This document shows, in pieces, positions 14,897 to 17,450 of a DNA stretch of 17,450 nt. The position numbers and the translations under genes are program-made. Origin of the DNA: JBHHYU01 sp046757725 (GTDB taxonomy: Bacteria; Desulfobacterota; Binatia; UBA9968); the NCBI GenBank assembly GCA_046757725.1, contig JBHHYU010000066.1, positions 1 to 17,450 on the forward strand, given 5' to 3'. The notes beneath the pieces are model-generated. The model worked only from the letters and a program-made list of their open reading frames with translations. It ran no database searches and was not told the DNA's origin. Each line of letters starts with the position of its first letter. Positions within the stretch are counted from its first letter, which is position 1.

Positions 14897-15760
14897 GTGT
14901 TGGTCATCCTAACGGCAATCGGTGCGGCTATCGCTTTCGCGGCGAGTCAGATCTGTGTCCGTCGGGGTTTAAGCCATGCTCCCCCTATGACTGCTGTTAC
15001 GATCTCTATTATCACTATGACTACGTTTGTTTGGTTGACTCTTGGACCCTCCATCCCGAAAAACGATTTCTCATACACAGCCGTCCTGTTGTTTATGGTT
15101 AGCGGGACCTTTTCACCTCTGGCGACCCAAATCCTTCTCTACAGTTCGGCAACTCGGCTGGGAATCTCAAGGGCCTCACCTCTGCGCAACACGACACCTC
15201 TCTTCGCAAGTCTTCTTGCTATCGCTGTATTAGGTGAAAGATGGACCCTATCTATCGCCTCCGGCACATTCTTTATTGTTCTAGGGGCGATCCTGATCGG
15301 AATGCGGGAATCGGGCAAGGTTCATGGCTTTCGCAGGGTCTACCTTCTCTTGCCTCTGGGGGCTGCGATGCTAGGCGGAATTGGCAGCCCTATGCGTAAG
15401 TTTGCTCTTAGTTTGATCCCCTCTGTCCCCGTAGCGACCACAGCGGTAATGACCGGGGCCATGATGGGTTTGCTCGTTTACTTGGCGATTTCCGGAACAT
15501 ACAAAGAAGTGGTGATCGATCGTTCTGCTCTCTTGTGGTTTGGCCTCGGGGGTTTATTCAGCAGCGTTGGTATCGGCGGAAACGTGGCGGCGTTGAAAAT
15601 GGGGTCCGTTGTCGTTGTCTCACCGTTGATTGCAACGGTGCCTTTGTGGATAGTTATGTTAACTGCCGTGTTTTTACGAGCCTATGAGCAGGTCACCGTT
15701 AAGGTAGCCCTTGGCGCAACATCGATTTGCCTCGGTGGAATACTCCTGACTGTTTTTTAA
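14897..15760 (+). CDS. EamA-type (DMT superfamily) transporter
   Basis: A 287-residue, very hydrophobic protein with about ten membrane segments in two EamA repeats (roughly 1-137 and 150-287). The first repeat ends with the typical block ISRASPLRNTTPLFASLLAIAVLGERWT (LGExxT before the fifth helix). The second has the matching GSVVVVSPLIATVPLWIVMLTAVFLRAYEQVT. Such carriers move small metabolites, often exporting amino acids or other organic compounds; the substrate is not readable. The start is taken as GTG 14897, although a TTG follows at once and no ribosome site is visible, so the start is uncertain by a few codons. The next gene on the strand begins 131 bases later. Confidence 0.88.
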   Translation: MLVILTAIGAAIAFAASQICVRRGLSHAPPMTAVTISIITMTTFVWLTLGPSIPKNDFSYTAVLLFMVSGTFSPLATQILLYSSATRLGISRASPLRNTTPLFASLLAIAVLGERWTLSIASGTFFIVLGAILIGMRESGKVHGFRRVYLLLPLGAAMLGGIGSPMRKFALSLIPSVPVATTAVMTGAMMGLLVYLAISGTYKEVVIDRSALLWFGLGGLFSSVGIGGNVAALKMGSVVVVSPLIATVPLWIVMLTAVFLRAYEQVTVKVALGATSICLGGILLTVF

Positions 15761-15862
15761 GTTGGTGGGCAACTATTATGACGGCAAATGAGCGCCTTGG
15801 TAGAGGAACCCCCCCGAAGGAGTCTCCTGGTAGTGGAAAAAGAGATAATTTGGTAATAAAAA

Positions 15863-15871
15863 TGCTATAAA
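15863..15871 (+). promoter_or_regulatory. Possible extended -10 promoter of the decarboxylase-like gene
   Basis: TGCTATAAA matches an extended -10 element (TGn plus TATAAA, five of six to consensus), about 20 bases before the ATG at 15892. The -35 position holds no good match. Transcription would start near 15878, leaving a very short leader just long enough for the AGAGGT ribosome site at 15881-15886. Confidence 0.33.
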
Positions 15872-15891
15872 AAACAAAGAAGAGGTGCGTT

Positions 15892-16851
15892 ATGGCCAAA
15901 CTTCGATTAACCGTTGCCTGTGACTGTTACGATTACCTAGAACCGCTGCGTGAGGGGAAGGTTCAAGCGGAGGGCATCGATCTGAACCTCATCACAGTCC
16001 AGAGCGGTGTACGCCACCAGCGCATGTTTCATTATGGCGAATACGATGCCTGTGAGTTTTCCATGTCATCTTATCTTGTGGCTCGGTCTCAGGATATCGA
16101 TTGGCTTCGGGCAATCCCCTTTTTCCCGCGGCGCATGTTCGGCCACAAGTTCTGCTTTATCCGGGCAGGATCGGGCTTTAAAAAGCCGTCTGACCTGAAG
16201 GGTCGGAGGATCGGACTCAGGACCTACGAGAACACCCTCGCACTCGTGGTCAAGGGAATGTTCATGCATGATTACGATCTGCCCGTCTCTGATGTTACCT
16301 GGGTCGTCGTTAACAAGGAACCGGTTGGATCCAAGCTCCCCAGAACCATTAAGATTGAGCGGGTTGAAGGCCGGAGAAAACTAGAAGAGCTACTTGTTGC
16401 CGGCGAGATAGATGCGGAGGTGGAGCCCGATCTACCCGACATATGGGTGCGAGGGAAAACCAACATCGAACGACTTTTTTCGAACTTTGAAAAAGAAGAA
16501 AGAGCTTATTACAAAAAGACCCGCATCTTCCCTATCATGCACCCGATCGTTATCAAAAAGGATATCCTGGACCGGGATCCGTGGGTTGCGACCAGCCTAT
16601 TCCAGGCCTTTAACGAAACACAGCGAGTTTACAGAGAATTTATGCAGCAGCCTCACCGCTTGAGCTTTGCCTGGGGGAGGTCCTACTTTGAGGAAGAACG
16701 GAAGTTCTTTGGGAAAGACCCCTTTTGCCAGGGACTACGGGAAAACCGTCATGATGTGCAGACGATGATTCACTTTGCTCAGGAACAAGGGATGCTCGCG
16801 CGACCGCTCACTGTGGAGGAGCTGTTTACGGAAAACACCAGCGAGACCTAG
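15892..16851 (+). CDS. 4,5-dihydroxyphthalate decarboxylase / PBP-like protein
   Basis: A 319-residue protein of the family that contains 4,5-dihydroxyphthalate decarboxylase and relatives often annotated as ABC or NMT1-like substrate-binding proteins. LRLTVACDCYDYLEPLREGKVQAEGIDLNLI opens it, then MFHYGEYDACEFSMSSYLVAR, AIPFFPRRMFGH (74-85) and DLKGRRIGLRTYENT (101-115). All of these are family hallmarks, and the two-lobed periplasmic-binding-protein fold is expected. There is no signal peptide, so a cytoplasmic enzyme or ligand-binding protein is more likely than a transport receptor. In the pathway the enzyme turns dihydroxyphthalate into protocatechuate, but no other phthalate genes are visible, so the reaction is unproven. 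AGAGGT lies 5 bases upstream of the ATG. It lies between an exporter-like gene and a VOC gene. Confidence 0.82.
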   Translation: MAKLRLTVACDCYDYLEPLREGKVQAEGIDLNLITVQSGVRHQRMFHYGEYDACEFSMSSYLVARSQDIDWLRAIPFFPRRMFGHKFCFIRAGSGFKKPSDLKGRRIGLRTYENTLALVVKGMFMHDYDLPVSDVTWVVVNKEPVGSKLPRTIKIERVEGRRKLEELLVAGEIDAEVEPDLPDIWVRGKTNIERLFSNFEKEERAYYKKTRIFPIMHPIVIKKDILDRDPWVATSLFQAFNETQRVYREFMQQPHRLSFAWGRSYFEEERKFFGKDPFCQGLRENRHDVQTMIHFAQEQGMLARPLTVEELFTENTSET

Positions 16852-16872
16852 TCCTCGTTCTTTGTATTTGTG

Positions 16873-16908
16873 CTCGCGTTTGGGGGCATCCGTTCCCACC
16901 AACACGAG
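16873..16908 (+). terminator. Imperfect hairpin after the decarboxylase-like gene
   Basis: Arms at 16873-16886 (CTCGCGTTTGGGGG) and 16895-16908 pair at 11 of 14 positions around an 8-base loop, starting 22 bases after the stop. No T tract follows, so it may be a Rho-assisted terminator or an RNA-stabilising hairpin rather than an intrinsic terminator. Confidence 0.33.
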
Positions 16909-16941
16909 TTATGATCAGGAATACGAAATAGCTGAGGCACC

Positions 16942-16970
16942 TTGAGCGAACGTTCCTTGAGCCCTATCTG
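16942..16970 (+). promoter_or_regulatory. Weak promoter candidate before the last VOC gene
   Basis: TTGAGC (16942-16947) is separated by exactly 17 bases from TATCTG (16965-16970). The first matches four of six consensus positions and the second only three. It lies between the preceding hairpin and the VOC ribosome site, where a promoter would be needed if that hairpin terminates transcription. Confidence 0.22.
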
Positions 16971-17007
16971 TTAAGGGTAGTGGGTTACTCTATTCCGGAG
17001 GTGAACT

Positions 17008-17397
17008 ATGTTCCAAATTAAAAGCCTCAGGACTTTTGCCATGAGCGCAAAAGACCTGAGCAAAGCCGAACAATTTTATACCCAGGTTCTGGGTGGCAGG
17101 GTTGTCAGGAGGATCGATCCTGCGGAGGATGAGTTTAAGAGTGGTCGTATCAAGGAAGTTGACGTGCAACTCGGCAACTTCCAGGTTCACCTTTTTGATA
17201 GCTGCAGGGGGCCACGCCCGGTCGATCCCCACCACACACTCAATATTCCCTGGCAAGAAAAGGAAAAGGCAATCAAAGAACTGAACCGAACAGGGACCCA
17301 GATCGAGAAAACCCGTGACCACGCCGACGGAAAAAGCTATTCCCTCAACGTCCTAGACCCCGATGGAAACCGGTGGGAGCTTTCCTTCTCGGCCTGA
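17008..17397 (+). CDS. Single-domain VOC family protein lacking the first metal His
   Basis: A 129-residue VOC protein. The FY helix (KAEQFYTQVLGGRVVRRID), the HH pair in DPHHTLNI and the C-terminal LDPDGNRWELSFS with the usual Glu ligand are clear. The position that normally holds the first His of the module (H-F-A) is Thr9 in RTFAMSAKD, so metal binding may be altered or metal-free, as in bleomycin-resistance-type VOC proteins. A strong GGAGGTGA lies 5 bases before the ATG. It differs in pattern from the other two VOC genes of the window, so it is not a recent copy of them. It follows the decarboxylase-like gene by 156 bases with a hairpin between, and may be transcribed separately. The substrate is unknown. 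Confidence 0.87.
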   Translation: MFQIKSLRTFAMSAKDLSKAEQFYTQVLGGRVVRRIDPAEDEFKSGRIKEVDVQLGNFQVHLFDSCRGPRPVDPHHTLNIPWQEKEKAIKELNRTGTQIEKTRDHADGKSYSLNVLDPDGNRWELSFSA

Positions 17398-17450
17398 GTC
17401 AATGGACTAACTGTTCTTCGTTGCAGCGTTTGGCCGCGCAATACGAGAGA

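Noticed and set aside
15778..15870. 30-codon frame between the EamA gene and the decarboxylase-like gene
   Set aside because: No ribosome site and a low-complexity polar peptide; the end coincides with the putative promoter.

Overview
This window looks like chromosomal DNA of an uncultivated Gram-negative-type bacterium with roughly 50% G+C judged by eye. It has a secreted TctC-type solute receptor, ATGA/GTGA gene overlaps, and a MiaB / bifunctional-nuclease / TPR housekeeping block. The phylum cannot be fixed from sequence alone. The mixture of tripartite tricarboxylate transporter genes, several vicinal-oxygen-chelate (VOC) proteins, a dihydroxyphthalate-decarboxylase-like protein and CoxD/CoxE-like genes recalls metagenomic lineages of the deltaproteobacterial, Tectomicrobia or NC10 kind. 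That is a guess. I saw no rRNA, tRNA, CRISPR array or intact insertion sequence.

Left part (1-2312, + strand): a two-domain VOC protein with a plausible promoter and a good ribosome binding site, then two small unrecognised genes. One is a probably exported 103-residue protein; the other is a 98-residue protein with a CxxC...CxxH...C cluster. A bidirectional terminator-like hairpin sits at the end of the second.

Housekeeping operon (7359 to 2313, - strand): MoxR-like AAA+ ATPase, CoxE-like VWA protein, miaB, a bifunctional nuclease (DUF151) protein, and a membrane-anchored TPR protein. VWA/miaB and miaB/nuclease overlap by ATGA. Divergent from it, an NRDE-family protein and a Nudix hydrolase (7479-8962, + strand) also overlap by ATGA.

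Transport and catabolism operon (14137 to 9212, - strand): tctC, tctB, tctA, an undescribed 52-codon reading frame, a tartrate/D-malate-type decarboxylating dehydrogenase and a single-domain VOC protein. TctABC would import an organic acid and the dehydrogenase would oxidise a hydroxyacid. The tiny frame ends in a GTGA overlap with the dehydrogenase start.

Right part (14138-17450): a long gene-poor stretch contains the remnant of a nitrilase gene, with its first ~16 codons joined out of frame to its last ~28 codons by an internal deletion. Then come an EamA-type transporter, a 4,5-dihydroxyphthalate-decarboxylase/periplasmic-binding-protein-like gene and a third VOC gene, all on the + strand. 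I found no clear new defence or mobile system. The best leads are the hidden small gene before the dehydrogenase, the nitrilase deletion scar, the two unrecognised small proteins and a palindrome over the putative tctC promoter.
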